A stretch of 64,000 nt of DNA from Sphingobium sp. SCG-1 (lineage in GTDB: Bacteria; Pseudomonadota; Alphaproteobacteria; Sphingomonadales; Sphingomonadaceae), in contig NZ_CP026372.1 of assembly GCF_002953135.1 (NCBI RefSeq), positions 2,901,501 through 2,965,500 of the forward strand, given 5' to 3'. Position numbers and translations under genes: made by a program. The notes beneath the pieces were generated by a model. It made no database searches. It was not told the origin of the DNA and saw nothing but the letters and a program-made list of their open reading frames with translations. Below, piece after piece: positions 34,500 to 42,025 of this stretch (its first letter is position 1; every line of letters begins with the position of its first letter).

Positions 34500-35708
34500 A
34501 TGGATTTGAATTTTTCGGAAGAGGACGAGGCTTTTCGCCGGGAAGTACAGGCCTTTCTTGCCGAGAACCTGCCCGAGCACTTGCGCGCCGGAATGCGCGC
34601 CACGCCATCCGTGTTTGTCGAGCCGGACATCGGTCGCGAATGGCAGCGCATCCTGCATGAGAAGGGCTGGCTTGCGTACAACTGGCCCGCGGAGTGCGGC
34701 GGGACCGGATGGACGACGGTGCAGCGCTACATCTTCGAGAAGGAATGCGCACTCGCCGATGCGCCAGGACTGCCGGTGCTGGGATTGAAACTGCTGGGGC
34801 CAGTCATCTGCCGGTTCGGCAACGCGGAGCAAAAGGCGCACATCCTGCCGCGCATTCTGGATGGCAGCGATTATTGGTGTCAGGGCTTCTCAGAGCCGGG
34901 TGCGGGGTCTGACCTGGCGAACCTCAAAACGCGCGCCGAGCAGCGCGATGGGCACTATGTCATCAACGGCCGCAAGCTGTGGACGACGCACGCACATCAC
35001 GCGACGCATATCTTTTGCCTCGTCCGCACCGACGCCGGCGTGAAACCGCAGGCGGGGATCAGTTTCATCCTGGTCGACATGAACCAGCCAGGCGTCGAAG
35101 TTCGTGCCATCAGGGGATTGGCAGGCGACCATGAAGTCAACGAAGTCTTTCTAGACGATGTGATCGCGCCGCTCGCCAATCTGGTCGGCGAGGAAGGACA
35201 AGGCTGGACCATCGCCAAGTTCCTGCTCGAAAATGAACGCGGCGGCGCATGTCACGCGCCTAAGCTGCTCGCCGATATCCGCAAGCTCCGCGCTTCTGCG
35301 GAACATGAGCCGGACGGTCGAGGCGGGACAATGGCGCAGGATCAAACATTCTTGTCAGCGCTCGCTTTGGCGGAGTTGGAGAGTCAGGCGCTGGAAATGA
35401 CTGAATTGCGGGTATTGGCGGAAATGGCGAAAGGCCTCCCACCCGGCCCGCAGACGTCGCTGTCCAAGATGGTCGCGTCGAGCTTGCGTCAGCAAGTTGA
35501 TGCGCTGGCTGTCCGACTGTTTGGATATGCGGGGCTGGCGCTGGAGGATGCCCGCCCGCTTTATGGGAACGACAGCCCCGAACCGCTCTACAGCAAGGAC
35601 GCGCAACTGGCTGCGCCGCGTTATCTCAACAGCCGCGCCTGGACGATCTTTGGCGGCACCAACGAAGTGCAGCGCACGATAATCGCCAAGACAGTGCTCG
35701 GGCTATAG
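34500..35708 (+). CDS. Acyl-CoA dehydrogenase family protein
   Basis: 402 residues. Family blocks: WPAECGGTGWTTVQ, GFSEPGAGSDLANLKT, INGRKLWTTHA and the C-terminal RAWTIFGGTNEVQRTIIAK. In that last motif the position of the catalytic Glu of medium-chain enzymes (YEGT) is Gly, as in several members whose base lies elsewhere or in a partner subunit. It starts two bases after the thiolase-like gene. With the atypical copy at 30589 it could form a heteromeric dehydrogenase, as do the FadE28/FadE29 steroid enzymes (family knowledge). Confidence 0.92.
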   Translation: MDLNFSEEDEAFRREVQAFLAENLPEHLRAGMRATPSVFVEPDIGREWQRILHEKGWLAYNWPAECGGTGWTTVQRYIFEKECALADAPGLPVLGLKLLGPVICRFGNAEQKAHILPRILDGSDYWCQGFSEPGAGSDLANLKTRAEQRDGHYVINGRKLWTTHAHHATHIFCLVRTDAGVKPQAGISFILVDMNQPGVEVRAIRGLAGDHEVNEVFLDDVIAPLANLVGEEGQGWTIAKFLLENERGGACHAPKLLADIRKLRASAEHEPDGRGGTMAQDQTFLSALALAELESQALEMTELRVLAEMAKGLPPGPQTSLSKMVASSLRQQVDALAVRLFGYAGLALEDARPLYGNDSPEPLYSKDAQLAAPRYLNSRAWTIFGGTNEVQRTIIAKTVLGL

Positions 35709-35747
35709 CTGACCCAAAACAAAGCATTACGAGGGAAGAGGACAACC

Positions 35748-36710
35748 ATGCAACTAAGCCGCGAAGCGCTGCTGCAAGCATATCGGCAGATGAAGACGAT
35801 CCGGGAGTTCGAGAACCGGTTGCATGACGAAATCGCCTTGGGCGAAATCGCCGGGTTCACGCATCTGTACGCGGGTCAGGAGGCATGTGCCGTCGGGGTG
35901 TGCGAGCATCTGGGGCCGACCGACTACATCATATCGACACATCGCGGGCATGGTCATTGCATCGCCAAGGGATGCGACGTGGTGGCGATGATGAAAGAAA
36001 TCTACGGGAGCCGGGAAGGTCTTTGCAAAGGGCGCGGCGGGTCGATGCACATTGCCGACGTGAATGTCGGGATGCTGGGCGCAAACGGCATCGTCGGAGC
36101 AGGTGCGCCCATTGCTGTCGGCGCGGGCATATCTGCCAAGAGCAAGGGCACCGTGTCGATCGCCTTCTCGGGCGACGGTGCCTGCAATCAGGGGACGACG
36201 TTCGAAGCGATGAACATGGCCGTTGTGCTGAAGGTGCCGGTCATCTTCGTCTATGAGAACAACCATTATTCAGAGCATACCGGGGTCGCCTATGCGGTGG
36301 GTGCGGAAAGCATCCTGGATCGTGCCGGTGCGTTCGGGATGAAGACGTTCAAATCGGACGGCATCGACTTTTTCGCCGTGTACGAGACGATGCGCGAGGT
36401 CATCGAATACTGCAAGTCGACAAATCTGCCCGCTGCGGTCGAACTGGATACAGAGCGGTACTTCGGCCACTTCGAAGGCGATCCGCAACGCTATCGGGGT
36501 CCCGGTGAACTCGACCGCATCCGCGAGGAACGCGACTGCCTGAAAGTCTTCCGCGAGCGGGTAACGGAAGCCAAGCTGCTGGAGGGGACAGATATCGACG
36601 CCGTGGACGCGGAGGTGGTGGCGCTGATCGAACGCGCCGTTGCTGAAGCCAAGACCGCCGAAAAGCCAAAGCCTGAGCACGTCCTTGAAGACGTTTACAT
36701 CAGCTACTGA
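35748..36710 (+). CDS. 2-oxoacid/acetoin dehydrogenase E1 component, alpha subunit
   Basis: 320 residues. The thiamine diphosphate motif runs GDGACNQGTTFEAMNMAVV to ENN (about 144-172), with CKGRGGSMHIADVN upstream. It is a paralogue of the E1 alpha at 5969. An SD (CGAGGGAAGAGGAC) is followed by the ATG. It is first of a compact set E1-alpha, E1-beta, E2, which is a nearly complete 2-oxoacid or acetoin dehydrogenase complex without E3. Confidence 0.93.
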   Translation: MQLSREALLQAYRQMKTIREFENRLHDEIALGEIAGFTHLYAGQEACAVGVCEHLGPTDYIISTHRGHGHCIAKGCDVVAMMKEIYGSREGLCKGRGGSMHIADVNVGMLGANGIVGAGAPIAVGAGISAKSKGTVSIAFSGDGACNQGTTFEAMNMAVVLKVPVIFVYENNHYSEHTGVAYAVGAESILDRAGAFGMKTFKSDGIDFFAVYETMREVIEYCKSTNLPAAVELDTERYFGHFEGDPQRYRGPGELDRIREERDCLKVFRERVTEAKLLEGTDIDAVDAEVVALIERAVAEAKTAEKPKPEHVLEDVYISY

Positions 36711-36729
36711 CGCATAGGGATCATAGAAC

Positions 36730-37746
36730 ATGGCGATAAAGATGATCCGTGAGGCGATCCTCGAAACCATCGACGCAGAGATGGCGCGCGACGAGAACGT
36801 CATCATGCTGGGTGAAGACATCGTCGGCGGCAACGGCGCACCCGGTGGGCCGGAGGCGATCGGCGGCATATGGAGCACCTCGACAGGGCTATGGGCCAAA
36901 TATGGCGGCGAGCGCGTCATCGACACGCCGATCTCAGAGAGCGCAATCATCGGCGCGGCGGCGGGCGCTTCGCTGACCGGCAAGCGCGCCATTGCCGAGA
37001 TCATGTTCGCCGACTTCATCGGCGTGTGCATGGATCAGATCTGGAATCAGGTTGCAAAGTTTAGGTACATGTTCGGCGGCAAATCCACCTGCCCCATCGT
37101 CATCCGGATGGTCTACGGCGCAGGCTTCAACGCCGCGGCGCAGCACAGCCAGTCTATTCATGGCTTTGTAACGGCAATGCCAGGCCTGAAGGTCGTGATG
37201 CCGAGCACCCCTGCCGATGCCAAGGGACTGCTGACGCAAGCGATCCGTGACGATGACCCAGTGATTTTCCTGGAGCACAAGGCACTCTACGCGATAAAGG
37301 GCGAAGTCCCCGACGGTGAGTATCTGCTTCCTTTCGGCCATGCCCGGCAGGTGACACAGGGCGACGACGTTACGATCCTGGCCACCGGCATGATGGTGGG
37401 CTTTGCCGAGAAAGCAGCAAAGCAGTTGGCAGAAGACGGGATCGGCTGCGATATTCTGGACCTGCGCACTACCAGTCCGCTGGACGAGGAAGCGATCCTC
37501 GACAGCGTTGAGCGCACCGGTCGGCTGCTCATCGTCGACGAAAGCCCGCCGCGTTGCAGCTTTGCTACGGATCTGGCCGCGATTGCCGCGAACAAGGCGT
37601 TTGCATCGTTGCGCGCACCAATAGAGATGGTGACGGGTCCGCATACGCCAGTGCCCTTCGCGCGGGAGTTGGAATCGGCCTATCTGCCCTCGCCGGACAA
37701 GATCGTCGCCGCTGCAAGTAAACTCATGTCCTACAGGCAGGGATGA
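36730..37746 (+). CDS. 2-oxoacid/acetoin dehydrogenase E1 component, beta subunit
   Basis: 338 residues. ENVIMLGEDIVGG, SESAIIGAAAGASL and the C-terminal VTILATGMMVGFAEKAA with LRTTSPLDEEAIL are the usual E1-beta blocks. It follows the alpha gene after 19 bases and overlaps the E2 start by four (ATGA). Compared with the beta subunit at 6982 it has an extra Gly/Pro-rich segment (GGNGAPGGPEAIGG) near residue 40. Confidence 0.93.
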   Translation: MAIKMIREAILETIDAEMARDENVIMLGEDIVGGNGAPGGPEAIGGIWSTSTGLWAKYGGERVIDTPISESAIIGAAAGASLTGKRAIAEIMFADFIGVCMDQIWNQVAKFRYMFGGKSTCPIVIRMVYGAGFNAAAQHSQSIHGFVTAMPGLKVVMPSTPADAKGLLTQAIRDDDPVIFLEHKALYAIKGEVPDGEYLLPFGHARQVTQGDDVTILATGMMVGFAEKAAKQLAEDGIGCDILDLRTTSPLDEEAILDSVERTGRLLIVDESPPRCSFATDLAAIAANKAFASLRAPIEMVTGPHTPVPFARELESAYLPSPDKIVAAASKLMSYRQG

Positions 37747-39212
37747 CAATCATGGCCAACTTGCGTGCCTTCACCATGCCCAAATGGGGCATCGAAATGA
37801 CCGAGGGCGTCGTTGCTGAATGGATGGTCAAGGAAGGCCAGCCATTTGCCAAGGGCGACACTCTGGCGCTGATCGAAACCGACAAGATCACTAATGAAGT
37901 GGAGGCCGAAGCGGACGGCATGTTTCCCCGCCTGATAGCTGAGCCGGGCAGCACGTGGCAAGTCGGCGAGCTGATTGCGGTGCTGGCCGACCCCAAGGAT
38001 GCGCCCGCAGAAAGCGAGGTGGAAACCTTCGTCTCCGGTTTCAAACCCGCCGACAATCGCGTTGCGTCCAAGGCGGGAAGCACGAACCGGACGGCGGATG
38101 TCGAAACCCCCTCGGCACTTGAACTGCGGAAAACCACGAAGATTGCCGATGATGCCAACATTTCGTCTGCCGCACGCGTACTGGCGGAAGAGAAAGGCGT
38201 CGACATATCGAAGATCGCAGGCTCGGGAATAAAGGGCCGCATCAGTTTTCAGGACGTACTACAGGCGAGTTTGGCAACCACGCCCGCCCCAGTCCCAGTT
38301 GCCGGAGGTGAGCCTGTCGATCTTGCTCCGGTTGGTAATGCTTTGGATGATGTTTTTGCCAGCCCCCTCGCCAGGCGTCTGGCGGTACAGCACAATATCG
38401 CGCTGGGCGGCATCAGCGGGACCGGACCTCGAGGGAGGATCAGCAAGTCGGACGTGCTCGCACTGGTAAAGGCCGCTGCGCCGGTTGCGGAAGCATCTGC
38501 GCCTGCTCCGCTGTTCGCGCGGCCCGCTTCCGGCACAAGCGAGATCGTCAAGATGTCGCCAATGCGCAAGGCCATCGCCAAGGCGCTGAGCCACAGCAAA
38601 TCGACCATTCCGCATTTCTATTTGCGGTCCGAGGTGCGGATTGATGCCATTCTGGGCCTACGAACACAGGCAAAGGCAGCAACAGGCGAAGCCCCCAGCA
38701 TCAACGACTATATCGTGCGCGCGACAGCGATTGCACTCATTCGCCATCCAGACGTCAACGTGCAGGTGCATGGCGACGAAATCCACCACTTTGGCAGCGC
38801 CGACATTGCCGTTGCAGTGGCGACGGAGAAGGGACTGATTACGCCCATTGTCAGGGGCGCCGACACTCTGTCGGTTGCAGGCATTTCGCGTGAGGTGAAG
38901 GTACTCGCCGAAAAGGCAAGAACGGGCAAGCTGGCGGCGGACGAGTTCCAGGGGGGTAGTTTCTCGATCAGCAACCTGGGGATGTTCGGGATCGATCAAT
39001 TCGATGCGATCATCAACCCGCCGCAGGGCGCAATCCTGGCGATCGGTGCAGGCAAGCGGCAACCCATAGAGATCGGACATGCTTTAGGATTCGCCACGGT
39101 CGTGAAGCTGTCTCTGTCATGCGATCACCGGGCGATAGATGGCGCGGTGGGTGCGGATTTCATGCGGACTCTCAAGCAATTGATCGAGGAACCGACCCTG
39201 CTGACCGCCTGA
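37743..39212 (+). CDS. Dihydrolipoamide acyltransferase (E2) with two subunit-binding domains
   Basis: 489 residues. Order: lipoyl domain (about 6-82, modified Lys48 in ETDKITNEV), linker, a peripheral subunit-binding domain at about 139-174 (SSAARVLAEEKGVDISKIAG), a second one at about 205-242 (SPLARRLAVQHNIALGGISG), linker, and a catalytic core from about 265 with active-site His462 and Asp466 (CDHRAIDG). It would transfer the acyl group to CoA. Most bacterial E2 proteins have one binding domain, so two is notable. No dihydrolipoamide dehydrogenase is encoded nearby. Confidence 0.93.
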   Translation: MTIMANLRAFTMPKWGIEMTEGVVAEWMVKEGQPFAKGDTLALIETDKITNEVEAEADGMFPRLIAEPGSTWQVGELIAVLADPKDAPAESEVETFVSGFKPADNRVASKAGSTNRTADVETPSALELRKTTKIADDANISSAARVLAEEKGVDISKIAGSGIKGRISFQDVLQASLATTPAPVPVAGGEPVDLAPVGNALDDVFASPLARRLAVQHNIALGGISGTGPRGRISKSDVLALVKAAAPVAEASAPAPLFARPASGTSEIVKMSPMRKAIAKALSHSKSTIPHFYLRSEVRIDAILGLRTQAKAATGEAPSINDYIVRATAIALIRHPDVNVQVHGDEIHHFGSADIAVAVATEKGLITPIVRGADTLSVAGISREVKVLAEKARTGKLAADEFQGGSFSISNLGMFGIDQFDAIINPPQGAILAIGAGKRQPIEIGHALGFATVVKLSLSCDHRAIDGAVGADFMRTLKQLIEEPTLLTA

Positions 39213-39218
39213 ATGGAG

Positions 39219-40025
39219 TCAGGCTATCGATCCGTCCATCCATGCGCGCGACGTCCGGAGCAGTTCGGCAGCACGCGCGTTCAGATCGGGAAAATTGTCG
39301 CGCAAAGCCCTAGAGCGTTCTTCGACTGCAATAGGCAAATTCGGTGGCAGCATATCGGCCAAAGGTCGCAGAGGAAGGTCACCTCGGCCCAATGCCACGC
39401 GATCATCCACGGCCTCGTCAAGAATGGCCACCGGATCGTTAGGGTCCGCTCCTGGATCGCGCGCGTCGCATAATTGAGCGTAGCTGATCCACTCCGGCGG
39501 GATGGCGGCGATATCCGGAAGCGTGCCGCCCGAGCGACGCCAATGAAGCGCATCGACCAAAAGTGCCGCCAAGGGCGAGTCTATCTGGCGCAAGATGTCG
39601 GTCGCTTGTCGGATCGTCTTCACTTCCGCAAACATGCCGAATTCCAGATTGATACGGATGTCGCTGCCTGACGCATGTTCCATCAGTGCGGCAAGCTTAT
39701 CGCGGGTTGCGCCCGCATCGGGATCGCTGCTGACGCACAATATGTTCCGGGCGCCAAGTTCGATTCCGATGTCGACGATCCGAATATGGTCCGGGTCGAG
39801 CCCACCCGGCTTGATCCAGACGACTTCAACGTCGAGCAGCGGCAATCCTGTTTCGCGCAGCGCAGCGCGGACTTCGCGCGTCGTTTTCGCGGTCCAGCTC
39901 TCGACGTCGACCCACATGCCGCCATAGTCGAAGCCCGCTTTGGATGCCGCTTCCACCAGTTGCAGCGGCGTGGCTTCAGGCATTATTCCGGACGCCATGG
40001 CCAAGGGGTGATGGCGGGCTAACAC
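39219..40025 (-). CDS. TIM-barrel sugar-phosphate isomerase/epimerase-like protein
   Basis: 268 residues from GTG 40025 (ATG 39998 is the alternative). The xylose-isomerase-like barrel is suggested by PEATPLQLVEAASKAGFDYGGMWV, DVEVVWIKPGG, RNILCVSSDPDAG, INLEFGMFAEVKT and WISYAQLCDARD, with Glu and Asp ends where the divalent-metal ligands are usually placed. Function may be isomerisation or C-C/C-O bond cleavage of a hydroxy-carbonyl compound. It is last in the reverse operon of Rieske oxygenase, SnoaL protein, two SDRs and this gene, three bases after the SDR stop. Confidence 0.78.
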   Translation of the reverse strand: MLARHHPLAMASGIMPEATPLQLVEAASKAGFDYGGMWVDVESWTAKTTREVRAALRETGLPLLDVEVVWIKPGGLDPDHIRIVDIGIELGARNILCVSSDPDAGATRDKLAALMEHASGSDIRINLEFGMFAEVKTIRQATDILRQIDSPLAALLVDALHWRRSGGTLPDIAAIPPEWISYAQLCDARDPGADPNDPVAILDEAVDDRVALGRGDLPLRPLADMLPPNLPIAVEERSRALRDNFPDLNARAAELLRTSRAWMDGSIA

Positions 40026-40027
40026 AA

Positions 40028-40828
40028 TCAGCCCTGCGCCTGCATCGCCGCTACAACGGAAGCTTCAATCGCTGCCTTGCTGGGGTTTCCGCGCAGACGC
40101 AGCCCTCCGCTTACATGCAGATTATCCCCTGTCATGAAGCACTCGTCGCTTGCCAGCCAAACACAGCCGGCCGCGATATCCTCCGATGTCCCGTAGCGGC
40201 CGAGCGGATAACCCTTTACAAACGCGTCCATCACGCCGGGAACCGCCGCTGCATCGGCCGTCATGGGCGTTTCGGTGACGCCCGGCGAGATGCTGTTCAC
40301 ACGAATGCCAAGATGGCCGAACTCATTCGCGACGGTGCGGATCATGTGATCCGTGCCTGCCTTGGTCGCCATATAGGCGCTGTGGTCGTGGAACATGATA
40401 GTAGCGGTAGCGGAACTGACCTGAATGATAGAGCCGCCTTTTTCCTCCATCGCCGGGATCAGAGCCTGGAGAAACTGAAACGGCCCGCGCAACTGCAACG
40501 CATACATGCCATCGAAATCTTCATCCGTCGTCTCAAGGAACGGCTTCAGCAGCCCCCAACCTGTGGCATTCACGGCGATGTCGACGCCGCCCAAAGCCTC
40601 ACGCGTCCGTGCCACCATGGCAAAGATGCTGCTCCGGTCGCGAAAATCGCAATCCACGGCCAGTCCGTCCAGTTCTAACGCGAGCGCCACCAGCACTGCG
40701 CGGTTGCGGCCTGCGACCGCTACTTTAGCGCCCTCCGCAGCGAACCGACGCGCGATGGTCTGGCCCATATTCCCCGCGCCCGCCGCGCCAACGACCAGCG
40801 CCCTTTTACCCGAAAGGCGTCCACTCAT
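40028..40828 (-). CDS. SDR-family oxidoreductase with GxxGxxNMG cofactor motif
   Basis: 266 residues. The cofactor motif is VGAAGAGNMG rather than TGxxxGIG, the NNAG site is NATG, and the catalytic Tyr and Lys lie in YMATK with Ser in VSSAT. The tail GDNLHVSGGLRLRG differs from the usual VDGG. The start overlaps the previous SDR stop by ATGA. It resembles its neighbour at 40825 in motif style, so the two may act in sequence or together. Confidence 0.88.
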   Translation of the reverse strand: MSGRLSGKRALVVGAAGAGNMGQTIARRFAAEGAKVAVAGRNRAVLVALALELDGLAVDCDFRDRSSIFAMVARTREALGGVDIAVNATGWGLLKPFLETTDEDFDGMYALQLRGPFQFLQALIPAMEEKGGSIIQVSSATATIMFHDHSAYMATKAGTDHMIRTVANEFGHLGIRVNSISPGVTETPMTADAAAVPGVMDAFVKGYPLGRYGTSEDIAAGCVWLASDECFMTGDNLHVSGGLRLRGNPSKAAIEASVVAAMQAQG

Positions 40829-41586
40829 ACGAACTCATCCGGTCGTGGGGTGCGCCGCAGCGCCTGTCCTGCGGTTACGTCTATGCGCTGCCCGGTGACG
40901 AATGCCTCGTCGCTGGCAAGCCAGAGTGCGGTGTTGGCGATGTCGTCGACGGTCGGAAAACGGCCAAGCGGCATCTCTTTAAGAAAAGCGCTGGTGACAG
41001 CTTCCATGGCGAAATAGTCTTCGGTCATGGCGCTCTTAGTGAAGCCGGGGGCAAGACTGTTCACGCGGATGCCCTTCTCCCCAAGCTCGTTAGCTGCGAT
41101 GCGGACGATAACGTCGGCGCCCCCTTTCGCCCCCGCATATGCCGCATAGCCGGGAGCCTGCGCTAACACCGTCAATGATGACGCGGTGACAATCGAGCCG
41201 CCATCCGCCATCGCGCCCGCCATGTGCTTGATGAACAGGGCCGTTCCCACCAGATGAATGTCGGACGAGCGGCGCAGATCCTCGGCAGTCACCTCCAGCA
41301 CAGGCGCGCTGAAATTCTGTCCCGCGAAGTTGATCGCGGCATGCAATCCGCCGAACTGAGAAGTGGCCGCTTGTGCAAGACCGGCCAGATCATCTTCATT
41401 GGTGATGTCGCAGGTTACGGCTATCGCGCCGAGGCTTGAAGCAATTTGCTCCACGGCGTCCTTGCGCCGTGCAGCGAGCACGACCTTCGCGCCCTCTTCC
41501 ACGAAGCGCCGCGCCGTAGCCGCGCCCATGCTGCGCGCGTCCGAAGCGCCCAATATCACCGCGACCTTATCTGTCAGACGTCCCAC
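40825..41586 (-). CDS. SDR-family oxidoreductase with GxxxxxSMG cofactor motif
   Basis: 253 residues from GTG 41586, chosen because GGGAGGGACAA precedes it and MGRLTDKVAVILG is a normal SDR start; the frame is open 50 codons upstream without similarity. The cofactor motif is LGASDARSMG, the NNAG site is NFAG, and the active-site Tyr and Lys are in YAGAK with Ser in ASSLT. The tail is GQRIDVTAGQALRR. It shares the Ser/Asn-Met-Gly motif with the adjacent SDR at 40028. Confidence 0.88.
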   Translation of the reverse strand: MGRLTDKVAVILGASDARSMGAATARRFVEEGAKVVLAARRKDAVEQIASSLGAIAVTCDITNEDDLAGLAQAATSQFGGLHAAINFAGQNFSAPVLEVTAEDLRRSSDIHLVGTALFIKHMAGAMADGGSIVTASSLTVLAQAPGYAAYAGAKGGADVIVRIAANELGEKGIRVNSLAPGFTKSAMTEDYFAMEAVTSAFLKEMPLGRFPTVDDIANTALWLASDEAFVTGQRIDVTAGQALRRTPRPDEFV

Positions 41587-41623
41587 TTGTCCCTCCCTTT
41601 CCCGATCGTAGCCTGTGCAGGCA

Positions 41624-42025
41624 TCAACATTGCTCGGTGTCGAGCATAGTGAAGCGGCGACAGGAGAAGGCCCATTTCCCGTCTCGCCTGCGATAACGGT
41701 CGTCATATTGTCCCAGCACGCGCAAACGCTGGCCATCGCGCGTCCGGGCCAGTTCGTTGGTGTAGGAACGTCCGGTCGCAGTGTCGCCGTTCACGGTCAC
41801 ATGCCCTTGGCTGACGTGCATGACGACGAACGGAAATCCCGCCATCGCGTCTTCCCACGCAGCGACTATAGCCTCACGGCCCGATATCGTTTGAGGGCCG
41901 AACAGATACCATTCGGCGTCCACGTCCCATGATGTTCCCCACAGAGCCGCGTTCCGCTGGTTGACGCCATCGACATAGCGAGCGAGCGCCGCATTGATCC
42001 CAACCATGGCATCGTCATCGCTCAT
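41624..42025 (-). CDS. SnoaL-like (NTF2-fold) protein coupled to a Rieske oxygenase
   Basis: 133 residues from ATG 42025 (MSDDDAMVGINAALARYVDG). Central blocks AEWYLFGPQTISGREAIVAAW and HVTVNGDTATGRSY are typical of SnoaL_4. Its ATGA overlaps the stop of the Rieske gene, so the two are translated in step and probably needed in equal amounts. Beta subunits of ring-hydroxylating dioxygenases share the NTF2 fold, so a structural partner role is conceivable; so is an isomerase or dehydratase for the Rieske product. Confidence 0.85.
   Translation of the reverse strand: MSDDDAMVGINAALARYVDGVNQRNAALWGTSWDVDAEWYLFGPQTISGREAIVAAWEDAMAGFPFVVMHVSQGHVTVNGDTATGRSYTNELARTRDGQRLRVLGQYDDRYRRRDGKWAFSCRRFTMLDTEQC

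Noticed and set aside
36934..37749. Open frame of about 271 codons on the - strand
   Set aside because: Antisense to the E1 beta gene, His/Arg-rich composition, no motif.
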